From Chryseobacterium sp. FH2 (GTDB lineage Bacteria > Bacteroidota > Bacteroidia > Flavobacteriales > Weeksellaceae), in contig NZ_LFNE01000009.1 of NCBI RefSeq assembly GCF_001045455.1, positions 1 to 64,000 on the forward strand: a DNA stretch of 64,000 bases, given 5' to 3'. Below, in pieces: positions 8,218 through 16,025 of the stretch. Below the pieces are notes generated by a model. It was not told where the DNA came from. It made no database searches and saw only the letters and a list, made by a program, of their open reading frames with translations. Both the position numbers and the translations under genes were made by a program. Every line of letters begins with the position of its first letter. Within the stretch, counting starts at the first letter, position 1.

Positions 8218-9342
8218 TTAATTTTTAATGCTTTTTTGTTGCGGTTTTACCTCTACCGGATTTTCTCTGTTATCGTAGAATAACCACTCAATGGCTCTTG
8301 GGAACTCCTGTGACCAATAAAATTCGCTATGCGTTCCTTCCGGGTTGATGTTGGTTTTAAATTCAAAATCAAACAGATTTTTCTTTTCCCAGCGTTTCAA
8401 ATATTCTTCAAAAATGCGAATTCTTTTTACCATTTTAGAACCTTCCTGACCGCCTCCGTAAAGATAAATCTTAGTTTTATAAGGAATTCTGAAATTCATC
8501 AACGGAAAATTATTATTCGGCTCAACCCAAAGTGACGGGGAAAAAATTAATAATTTAGAATAAACTTCAGGATAAAGGAAGCCGCTGTAAATACTAATCA
8601 AGGCACCTAAAGAGCTTCCCCCGATTCCTGTATTATCCCTGTCTCTTTTTGTGCGGTAATTTTGGTCTACATAAGGCTTCAGGGTGTCGGTAATAAAACG
8701 GATGTATTTTTTTCCTTCAGAGCCATTTGCTACATTGTCATTATCAAAAATATATTCTTTGATTCTTTCTTCGCTTCCGTGTTCAATAGCAATAATAATG
8801 ATGTCACCACGTCCATATTCAGCTAAAATGGAAAGTTTTTTATCAATTTCCCAGTTTCCGTACCCGCTTCCTTCATTGAAGAGGTTTTGAGCATCCTGAA
8901 GGTATAAAACAGGATAATCTTTATTGGAAATATAATAATCGTAAGGCAAAAGCGCCCAAATTTTTCGGTAGCGCTCAAGCTGTGGAATGTAAAATTCTTC
9001 TGAAATAATTTCTGCAATCGGGAAATATTCATCTTTGAATGGACCCCAGTTTAATCTCCATTTTTCAACAATATCAGAAGTTTTGCCAATTGATTTAGGA
9101 ATTTTACGATTGGGAGTAATATTTCCGTATTTGTCCAGTTCTACGTTTTCCCAGCCCCCTTTTGTAAATTTATAATCGATAATATCTGTAAGAATCTGAT
9201 TGTCAATTTCTATAAAATAGGTATTAAGATCTAGTTTTCTAAGTTGGTAGTTATCATCTTTCGGGTTCCAATTGTTGAAATTTCCTGTGATATATATGGC
9301 TCTATCATCACTTTCCTCGGTATAAAGTTCAAACCTCATCAT
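8218..9342 (-). CDS. esterase with N-terminal CBM48-like domain
   Basis: 374 aa. Residues 1-100 resemble a CBM48/glycogen-binding E-set domain, with ITGNFNNWNP at 18-27; the same GNFNNWN motif is at residues 60-66 of the neighbouring glgB product. Residues about 115-350 are a PF00756-type esterase with nucleophile Ser244 in GGSSLG and a probable catalytic His in EGTHSEFYW near 345. There is no signal peptide. Family relatives include enterochelin-esterase-like and acyl-carbohydrate esterases. The CBM and divergence from glgB suggest a substrate linked to glycogen or another alpha-glucan, while the 4-bp gap to the aminopeptidase ties it to the peptide-like cluster. Start MMRF could be either Met. 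Confidence 0.78.
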   Translation of the reverse strand: MMRFELYTEESDDRAIYITGNFNNWNPKDDNYQLRKLDLNTYFIEIDNQILTDIIDYKFTKGGWENVELDKYGNITPNRKIPKSIGKTSDIVEKWRLNWGPFKDEYFPIAEIISEEFYIPQLERYRKIWALLPYDYYISNKDYPVLYLQDAQNLFNEGSGYGNWEIDKKLSILAEYGRGDIIIIAIEHGSEERIKEYIFDNDNVANGSEGKKYIRFITDTLKPYVDQNYRTKRDRDNTGIGGSSLGALISIYSGFLYPEVYSKLLIFSPSLWVEPNNNFPLMNFRIPYKTKIYLYGGGQEGSKMVKRIRIFEEYLKRWEKKNLFDFEFKTNINPEGTHSEFYWSQEFPRAIEWLFYDNRENPVEVKPQQKSIKN

Positions 9343-9435
9343 GTGTGTTTAAATAATTTTTAAAAGATAAATTTATAAAAAATCTTTTTATAACAAATTA
9401 TTTTTGAAATCATAAAAGAGTGGACGAAAAAATTA

Positions 9436-9443
9436 TATATTTG
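9436..9443 (+). promoter_or_regulatory. -7 promoter element for the glycogen operon
   Basis: TATATTTG matches TAnnTTTG and lies about 110 bp upstream of glgB in the divergent gap. The nearest TTG (9404-9406) is 29 bp away, longer than usual, so only the -7 box is supported. The leader would be about 105 nt. Confidence 0.4.
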
Positions 9444-9555
9444 GTAGAAACAAGTGATGGAAGGAGATTAACATAATAATTATTTCAATAATAATTAATG
9501 GTTTCTGTTGTTTTTTTTCGTAGTTTCAAACAAAATATATAATTAAAACAAAACC

Positions 9556-11508
9556 GTGATGAATTCGGTTAAAACATATACGCTTTTTACTGATCAGGAT
9601 ATTTATCTTTTTAAAGAGGGTAAACATTATAAGCTATATGATAAATTTGGTGCACATTCTACAGAGAAAGATGGTGTAAAAGGAGTTTATTTTTCGGTTT
9701 GGGCTCCAAATGCAAAAAAAGTTTCGGTGATCGGGAACTTTAATAACTGGAATGATAAAGACCATATTTTATTTCCCCGATGGGACGAATCGGGGATTTG
9801 GGAAGGTTTTATTGCGGGTTTGACCTGGGGGACACTATATAAATACGCCATTGAAACTGCTCGTGGTGAAATTTTAGAAAAAAGTGATCCTTATGCTTTA
9901 AGCTGGGAACAAAATATTCAGGCAGCGTCACTTGTCTCAACAACCTGGTATGAGTGGGATGATAAAGACTGGCTTGAAAACCGATGGAAAAAAAACAGTC
10001 TTAATGCTCCGGTTTCTGTATATGAACTTCATTTAGCTTCATGGCTGCGGGAAGGAGATAATCCAAATCTATTTTTGAATTATAGGGATGTGGCAAGAAA
10101 GCTCGTTCCTTATATAAAAGAAATGGGTTTTACCCACGTAGAATTTATGCCTGTCATGGAATATCCTTATGATCCAAGCTGGGGGTATCAGATTACAGGA
10201 TTTTATGCCGCGACCTCACGTTTTGGCTCACCACAGGATTTGATGTTCCTGGTTGATCAGCTTCACAAAAATGATATTGGTGTTATTTTAGATTGGGTTC
10301 CTTCTCATTTTCCCGGTGATGCCAATGGTTTACACAGATTTGACGGTTCTTATTTATATGAGCATGAAGATCCCAGAAAAGGTTTTCATCCGGATTGGAA
10401 ATCCTATATTTTCAACTATGGAAGAAATGAAGTTAAATCTTTTTTAATCTCAAATGCCATGTTTTGGTTTGAGCGTTATCATGCAGACGGGCTGCGTGTT
10501 GACGCGGTGACTTCGATGCTTCATTTGGATTATTCAAGAAATGAAGGTGAGTGGGAGCCTAATATCTATGGAGGAAATGTAAATCTGGAAGCCAAAACTT
10601 TCTTACAGGAATTCAATACGGCTGTTTACAAAGAATTTGGAGATAATATTATCACAATTGCAGAAGAAAGCTCGGATTTTCCGATGCTGACGAAACCTGT
10701 CCATGATGGCGGAGTTGGTTTTGGGATGAAGTGGATGATGGGTTGGATGCATGATACTTTAGACTACTTTAAAGAAAATTATGATAACAGAAAATTTCAG
10801 CATCATAAATTGACTTTTGCTTCCATGTATATGTATAATGAAAATTATATGATGCCCCTGTCACATGATGAAGTGGTACATGGGAAAGCAAGTCTGATTT
10901 ATAAAATGCCGGGTGATGAATGGCAGAAATTTGCAAACCTTCGGGCTCTATATGTCTATATGTTTACACATCCGGGAGCGAAACTGCTTTTCATGGGGGA
11001 TGAGTTCGGACAGACAAGGGAATGGAATTTTACCCAAAGTTTAGATTGGCATTTGTTGCAATACCCTGTTCATAAAGGTTTGCAGACTTTAGTGAAGGAT
11101 TTAAATCATATTTACAGATATGAAACCGCTTTTTATGCAAATCAATTTAATAAAAATGGTTTTGAATGGGTGCAAGCTGATGATTTGGAAAATTCTGTTT
11201 ATGTATATGTAAGAAAGGGAAAAAGAAGAGATGATGTTTTCATGGTGATTTTAAATTTAAAACCACAAGCCTTAGATTATAAAATTGGGGTACATGCAGG
11301 GACATATTGGGAAGTTATTTTCAATTCCGATGATGAAAGGTATAATGGAAGCGGAGTAGTGCCAAATATTTTTAAAGAAGAGAATGAAGAATATTTAGGC
11401 CATCCAAAGTCTATCAGTATCAATTTACCACCACTTTCCGGAATTATTCTGAGACAGAAGAAAGATAAAAAGTATAAATTAAACAGAATTAAACAACACA
11501 AAAGATAA
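9556..11508 (+). CDS. glgB: 1,4-alpha-glucan branching enzyme GlgB
   Basis: 650 aa. It introduces alpha-1,6 branches into glycogen. N-terminal CBM48 (GNFNNWN, 60-66), then a GH13 barrel with the nucleophile Asp316 in DGLRVDA, the acid Glu370 in TIAEES and the stabilising His437-Asp438 in LSHDEVVHGK, then a C-terminal beta-domain ending in a short basic tail. The frame opens with GTG-ATG (9556 and 9559); either could be the start. glgA follows 8 bp later, making this the first gene of the glycogen operon. Confidence 0.96.
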   Translation: MMNSVKTYTLFTDQDIYLFKEGKHYKLYDKFGAHSTEKDGVKGVYFSVWAPNAKKVSVIGNFNNWNDKDHILFPRWDESGIWEGFIAGLTWGTLYKYAIETARGEILEKSDPYALSWEQNIQAASLVSTTWYEWDDKDWLENRWKKNSLNAPVSVYELHLASWLREGDNPNLFLNYRDVARKLVPYIKEMGFTHVEFMPVMEYPYDPSWGYQITGFYAATSRFGSPQDLMFLVDQLHKNDIGVILDWVPSHFPGDANGLHRFDGSYLYEHEDPRKGFHPDWKSYIFNYGRNEVKSFLISNAMFWFERYHADGLRVDAVTSMLHLDYSRNEGEWEPNIYGGNVNLEAKTFLQEFNTAVYKEFGDNIITIAEESSDFPMLTKPVHDGGVGFGMKWMMGWMHDTLDYFKENYDNRKFQHHKLTFASMYMYNENYMMPLSHDEVVHGKASLIYKMPGDEWQKFANLRALYVYMFTHPGAKLLFMGDEFGQTREWNFTQSLDWHLLQYPVHKGLQTLVKDLNHIYRYETAFYANQFNKNGFEWVQADDLENSVYVYVRKGKRRDDVFMVILNLKPQALDYKIGVHAGTYWEVIFNSDDERYNGSGVVPNIFKEENEEYLGHPKSISINLPPLSGIILRQKKDKKYKLNRIKQHKR

Positions 11509-11516
11509 AAGTAAAC

Positions 11517-12923
11517 ATGATAGTTTATCATCTCAGTACGGAGTGTTATCCGGTAGCAAAGGTAGGAGGTTTGGCTGATGTTGTAGGAGCTTTGCCAAAA
11601 TATCAGAATAAAATAAAAGATGTTGATGCTAAGGTGGTTATGCCTTGGTATAACAAACCTTTTGTAAGCGAACATGAGTTTGACATAGTTTTTGATGGAT
11701 TTATTCATCAGGGGCCAAATATGCTTCAGGTGCAGGTCTTAAAGGAGAAAACTGATGTTTTGGGATTTGAATTGTATCTGGTGAAAATTCCTGGACTTTT
11801 AGACAGGGATAATCCTTATGGTTACCAGGATGAAAGCTTTCAGTTTCTGGCTTTTCAGCATGGTGTTTTACATTGGTTGAGCGCAATGGAAATTCGTCCT
11901 GATGTTTTGCACTGCCATGATTATCACACAGGATTAGTTCCTTTTATGATTGAATATTGCCCTGAATTTTCTGTATTAAAAGGGGTGAAAACTATCGGAA
12001 CTATTCATAATGGCGAATATCAGGGAATGATGAATTGGGAAATGGCAAATTATTTGCCTTCTTTTGATTCTTACAAATGGGGGCTGATGGATTGGAATGG
12101 ATACATTAATCCTTTGGCGAGTATGATTAAATGTTCTACGGCCTTCACAACTGTTTCCGAAGGGTATCTGGAAGAACTTTTTGTAAGTTTCAGAGGTTTG
12201 GAAAGTCTGGTGCGTGATGAATTCGGAAAAGCATATGGAATTATCAACGGAATTGATACGGAAGTCTGGAACCCTGAAACAGATCCGATGCTTGATTTTA
12301 ACTTTAATAGCAAAAATGCAGTTGAGCTAAAGAAAAAAAATAAAGAAAAGCTTTGCAAAGAGTATGGCTTAAAACCAGAACTTCCTTTGTTTGCTTTTAT
12401 TGGAAGATTTGCCACGGAAAAAGGGGCTGATTTCCTCCCCGATGTAGTCTGGAGAAGCATTAAACAAAGTTATGGTGCTTTGAATATTATGATTTTGGGT
12501 TCAGGAAATTCTTATATTGAAAATAAGCTGAAAGAGTACGATTATACTTATACCAATTTTGCATTGGATTTAGGATATAAAGAACACCTTTCTCATAAAA
12601 TATATGCTTCGGCGGATTTTTTACTGATGCCGTCAAGGGTTGAGCCTTGTGGTTTAAATCAAATGTATTCCATGAGATACGGAACGGTGCCGATTGTGAG
12701 ATATACAGGGGGGCTGAGAGATACGGTAGAAGATATTTCGACAGGCGGAGCCGGGCTGAATTTTACATTTCCGGGAGTGGATGATATTATTCACACGATG
12801 AATAGAGCGATGGGAATCTACAACCAAAAGGGAGTGATGGAAAATCTGATTCACGCAAATATGAATTTTGATTTTGCCTGGGAGAAATCGGCAGAAAAAT
12901 ATATAGCTTTATATAGAAATTAA
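11517..12923 (+). CDS. glgA: glycogen synthase GlgA (GT5)
   Basis: 468 aa, near the usual GlgA length. It transfers glucose from ADP-glucose to the growing alpha-1,4-glucan. The KVGGLADVVGALP segment (15-27) is the GT5 ADP-glucose signature, and the C-terminal lobe shows PSRVEPCGLNQMYSMRYG with the retaining-transferase Glu, followed by the family's STGGAGLNF. It is 8 bp after glgB and 1 bp before the lipoprotein gene, so translation is probably coupled. Confidence 0.95.
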   Translation: MIVYHLSTECYPVAKVGGLADVVGALPKYQNKIKDVDAKVVMPWYNKPFVSEHEFDIVFDGFIHQGPNMLQVQVLKEKTDVLGFELYLVKIPGLLDRDNPYGYQDESFQFLAFQHGVLHWLSAMEIRPDVLHCHDYHTGLVPFMIEYCPEFSVLKGVKTIGTIHNGEYQGMMNWEMANYLPSFDSYKWGLMDWNGYINPLASMIKCSTAFTTVSEGYLEELFVSFRGLESLVRDEFGKAYGIINGIDTEVWNPETDPMLDFNFNSKNAVELKKKNKEKLCKEYGLKPELPLFAFIGRFATEKGADFLPDVVWRSIKQSYGALNIMILGSGNSYIENKLKEYDYTYTNFALDLGYKEHLSHKIYASADFLLMPSRVEPCGLNQMYSMRYGTVPIVRYTGGLRDTVEDISTGGAGLNFTFPGVDDIIHTMNRAMGIYNQKGVMENLIHANMNFDFAWEKSAEKYIALYRN

Positions 12924-12924
12924 A

Positions 12925-13455
12925 ATGTTGAAAAAGCTTCCTTTTCTATTGATATTAATGATATTTTTTTCATGTGTGAAAAAAGGAAGTTATCGTGGAG
13001 GTTACTATTGGATTTACAGTTATGGTTATCCAAGAATGGATTTTTATGAAGCCGCCGAAGGAATTTCAGAAAAATGGAAAATTAAATATCATTCAGTTTC
13101 TGGATGTTTGATTGATCAAAAGCTGATGGATAGTGTGGAATCTGAAAACAAAAAGACTTACGCTGAAATCGAGAAGAAATATGGGAAAGATTGGCGCAAA
13201 AAATATAATAAAGACATAGATGGATTCATGATGAAAAAAGTTGATGTCATGGATGTTTTAATTACCAATGAACTATTCAGAAACGAGCTGAAAAAATATT
13301 ATATAGAAATTTATGATGTTGATAAGAATGTAAAGGAATTGAGTGACGATCTATATGAAGTTGTAGTTTATAATGAAAAGCTAAAAGCTAAAAATAAAGA
13401 ATGCTTTACCGTAAGCGTAAATACTAAAGATAGAACAGTAAATTTAATAAGATAA
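12925..13455 (+). CDS. lipoprotein of unknown function within the glycogen operon
   Basis: 176 aa. A basic start and hydrophobic stretch end in IFFSC (Cys17), a plausible lipobox for signal peptidase II. The mature part is charged, Tyr- and Lys-rich, and I recognise no domain. The ATG is 1 bp after the glgA stop, and glgC begins 16 bp after its stop, so it is firmly embedded in the operon. An envelope lipoprotein has no obvious place in cytoplasmic glycogen synthesis; it may be a passenger. Confidence 0.8.
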   Translation: MLKKLPFLLILMIFFSCVKKGSYRGGYYWIYSYGYPRMDFYEAAEGISEKWKIKYHSVSGCLIDQKLMDSVESENKKTYAEIEKKYGKDWRKKYNKDIDGFMMKKVDVMDVLITNELFRNELKKYYIEIYDVDKNVKELSDDLYEVVVYNEKLKAKNKECFTVSVNTKDRTVNLIR

Positions 13456-13471
13456 AAACGCAACATAATTT

Positions 13472-14740
13472 ATGAATCGCAATGTTATTTCCATCGTTTT
13501 GGGAGGAGGTAGAGGAACCAGACTTTTTCCATTAACATATTCTAGGTCAAAACCAGCTGTACCGATTGCGGGAAAATACAGGTTGGTGGATATTCCTATT
13601 TCAAATTGTTTAAATTCGGGATTGAATAAAATTCTGGTTTTAACACAATTTAATTCTGCTTCTTTGAATTCACATATCAAAAACTCTTATCATTTTGATA
13701 TTTTCAGCAAAGGTTTCGTAGATATTTTAGCTGCAGAACAGAATGTAGAGAATGAAAGTTGGTATCAGGGAACTGCAGATGCAGTTCGCCAGTCAATGAA
13801 ACATCTTGAAAAGTATGATTACGATTATATCCTTATTCTTTCGGGAGATCAGTTATATCAGATGGATTTCCGAGAAATGCTGGATTATCATATTGAAAAA
13901 GGAGGTGATGTGACGATAGCTACCATTCCTGTGAATGCGAAAGACGCTACAGGTTTTGGAATTTTAAGCTCTGATGATGAGGGAAATATTACATCTTTTG
14001 TTGAGAAGCCCGGGTATGATTTTTTAGAAGGCTTAAAATCTGAGGTTTCCGAAGATAATAAACATAAAGGGAAAGAATATCTGGCTTCGATGGGAATCTA
14101 TATTTTCACGAAAACTATTCTTAAAAAAATGTTTGACGAAGGAGCGGGAGATGATTTCGGAAAAGATATTATCCCAAATTCTATCGGAAAGTATAAAACG
14201 TTGAGCTATCAGTACGAAGGGTATTGGACAGACATTGGTACTATCGAATCTTTCTACGAAGCGAACTTAGATTTATGTCAGGATTTCCCCCAGTTTAATC
14301 TGTTTTCTCCCTCACCGATTTATACAAGAGCAAGAATGCTTCCGCCATCGAAAATCAATGGTTCTTATGTAAGTAAAGCTGTTTTTGGAGATGGATGCAT
14401 TATTATGGCTGATAAAATAGAAAATTCAGTGATCGGAAACCGAACTAGAATTGACAAAGGAAGCACTATTGTGAACTCGTATGTTATGGGAGCTGATTTC
14501 TATCAAAATACTACAGAAATTGTAATGAATGATAAAAAGGGTAAGCCAAACATGGGGATCGGAAAATACTGTTATATCGAAAAAGCTATTTTAGATAAAA
14601 ACTGCTACATCGGTGATAATGTAAGAATTATCGGAGGAAAGCATTTACAAGACGGAGATTACGGAACTCATTCTGTTCAGGATGGAATTGTGGTAGTGAA
14701 GAAAGGAGCTGTATTATCTCCCGGAACTCATATTGGGTAA
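13472..14740 (+). CDS. glgC: glucose-1-phosphate adenylyltransferase GlgC
   Basis: 422 aa. It makes ADP-glucose from glucose-1-phosphate and ATP, the committed step of glycogen synthesis. The pyrophosphorylase loop GGGRGTRLFPLT (11-22) and SKPAVP (26-31) are intact, SGDQLYQMD holds the metal-binding Asp, and the C-terminal third is a left-handed beta-helix of hexapeptide-like repeats. It is the last gene of the operon, followed by a hairpin terminator at 14813-14840. Confidence 0.95.
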   Translation: MNRNVISIVLGGGRGTRLFPLTYSRSKPAVPIAGKYRLVDIPISNCLNSGLNKILVLTQFNSASLNSHIKNSYHFDIFSKGFVDILAAEQNVENESWYQGTADAVRQSMKHLEKYDYDYILILSGDQLYQMDFREMLDYHIEKGGDVTIATIPVNAKDATGFGILSSDDEGNITSFVEKPGYDFLEGLKSEVSEDNKHKGKEYLASMGIYIFTKTILKKMFDEGAGDDFGKDIIPNSIGKYKTLSYQYEGYWTDIGTIESFYEANLDLCQDFPQFNLFSPSPIYTRARMLPPSKINGSYVSKAVFGDGCIIMADKIENSVIGNRTRIDKGSTIVNSYVMGADFYQNTTEIVMNDKKGKPNMGIGKYCYIEKAILDKNCYIGDNVRIIGGKHLQDGDYGTHSVQDGIVVVKKGAVLSPGTHIG

Positions 14741-14812
14741 TTGCGTGATGAAGTTTGAAGATCGAAGTTATCTATTTCACCGTCATTAATCCTTTAAAAT
14801 AAATTTAACAAG

Positions 14813-14840
14813 AGTGATCAACATATTGGTCACTTTTTTT
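14813..14840 (+). terminator. rho-independent terminator after glgC
   Basis: AGTGATCA (14813-14820) and TGGTCACT (14827-14834) form an 8-bp stem with one mismatch and a 6-nt loop, followed by a T-run to 14840. The right arm also supplies the TTG of the next gene's promoter. Confidence 0.75.
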
Positions 14841-14856
14841 ATTTGTATTACATTTG
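14826..14856 (+). promoter_or_regulatory. promoter of the SRPBCC gene, overlapping the glgC terminator
   Basis: TTG (14826-14828), 20 bp, then TACATTTG (14849-14856): a full Bacteroidetes consensus promoter. The ATG at 14861 is only 4 bp past the -7 box, so the transcript would start at or within a few bases of the start codon. Confidence 0.65.
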
Positions 14857-14860
14857 TGCG

Positions 14861-15901
14861 ATGCGTTTTTTCAAAATTATAGCTGTAATTATTGTGCTTT
14901 TAGTGGGAGCATATGCTGCTTCTATGTACTATTTCGTGGATGAAAGCAAAAATTTTAAAATTGTAAAGGAAGTAGATTATCCTGTAGATAAAGTCTTTTC
15001 CCAGTTTAATAATCTCCAGCATTTTACCCGTTGGAACAATTTTTTCACAAGTTCCCAATCTATTGATATTGATTATTATACACCGTACGAAGGGCAGGGC
15101 AGCTCGATGAGCTATGTAGATCCGAAAAATGATACGGATGGTGAAATGTTTATCAGATATCAAAACTTAAATAAAACGTTGAAATTTCAGCTTTTTGAAG
15201 ATAAAAATGAAAACCCGACATTGGTCGATGTGAAATTTAAATCTCTTGCTCCTGAAAAAACACAAATTATTTGGTATGTAACTACGCCTAAATTATCGGT
15301 TTTTAAAAGAGTTGAAAATTTCTGGACGGAAGATAGATTTGCTGAAAATATTGATAAAAGTATGGTGAATCTTAAAAATGTTTTAGGCAATAAAGTAGAA
15401 AAAGACAATCAGATGGCAGCGATAAAATATGACAGCCTGATGGTAGAAAAAGAAGAAGAAAAATTATTGCTCGGAATTAATGTAAGTACTTCAAACAAAA
15501 AAGATGCGCTTTACAAAAACATTGTGATGAACTATAATAAAGTGTATAATTATACCACAATGGATTTGGGTAAGAAAGATGACGAATTTGGTTATCCGGT
15601 TTTGATAACTGATGCCGATAATTATAAGGATAAAGAAGTATCTTATTTCCTGGGTATCCCGTTATCTAAAAAGTTTGGAGTTACAGATAATAATTTTAGT
15701 TTCAGAACGATAAATCCTACGGAGAATTATATTATTTATTACAAAGGAACGTATGATGGAAGAGTGAAGGCAATCCAGCAACTTATCCTAAAAGCTAAGA
15801 AAGATGAAATGCGTTTCGGAGATATTCGCCAGACTTTTATTGAGCGTCCTATAGAAGGGCAGGAAGTTAATTTGAAGCTCTCATTATCAGTATTTAAGTA
15901 A
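14861..15901 (+). CDS. membrane-anchored SRPBCC-domain protein
   Basis: 346 aa. An N-terminal transmembrane helix (about 2-25) anchors an SRPBCC/polyketide-cyclase-like domain (ending near 170; the segment YPVDKVFSQFNNLQHFTRWNNF is typical of its start). The C-terminal half resembles the GyrI/effector-binding fold seen in similar Bacteroidetes proteins, but weakly. The function is unknown; SRPBCC domains bind hydrophobic ligands. I chose the ATG at 14861 (MRFFKII) rather than the in-frame start at 14843, which lies inside the promoter. Single-gene unit. Confidence 0.78.
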   Translation: MRFFKIIAVIIVLLVGAYAASMYYFVDESKNFKIVKEVDYPVDKVFSQFNNLQHFTRWNNFFTSSQSIDIDYYTPYEGQGSSMSYVDPKNDTDGEMFIRYQNLNKTLKFQLFEDKNENPTLVDVKFKSLAPEKTQIIWYVTTPKLSVFKRVENFWTEDRFAENIDKSMVNLKNVLGNKVEKDNQMAAIKYDSLMVEKEEEKLLLGINVSTSNKKDALYKNIVMNYNKVYNYTTMDLGKKDDEFGYPVLITDADNYKDKEVSYFLGIPLSKKFGVTDNNFSFRTINPTENYIIYYKGTYDGRVKAIQQLILKAKKDEMRFGDIRQTFIERPIEGQEVNLKLSLSVFK

Positions 15902-15971
15902 TTTAACAAATTTTATCTGTTTCATAGTTTTTTTTAATGATTGAAGGCTGTCCCAAGTCGGTTTTTTTTAT

Positions 15972-15979
15972 TAAATTTG
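15972..15979 (+). promoter_or_regulatory. -7 promoter element for sucAB
   Basis: TAAATTTG matches TAnnTTTG and lies 46 bp upstream of the sucA ATG. A TTG at 15941-15943 is 28 bp away, beyond the usual spacing. Confidence 0.4.
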
Positions 15980-16025
15980 AAGATTAATTCTACAAATAAA
16001 TTTTAATAATAGATAAACTGTAATA

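Noticed and set aside
11277..11708. A 143-codon minus-strand frame opposite the glgB-glgA junction
   Set aside because: It is an antisense shadow of two clearly conserved genes and has no family features.
14843..14860. Longer start for the SRPBCC gene
   Set aside because: The extra six codons coincide with the -7 promoter element.
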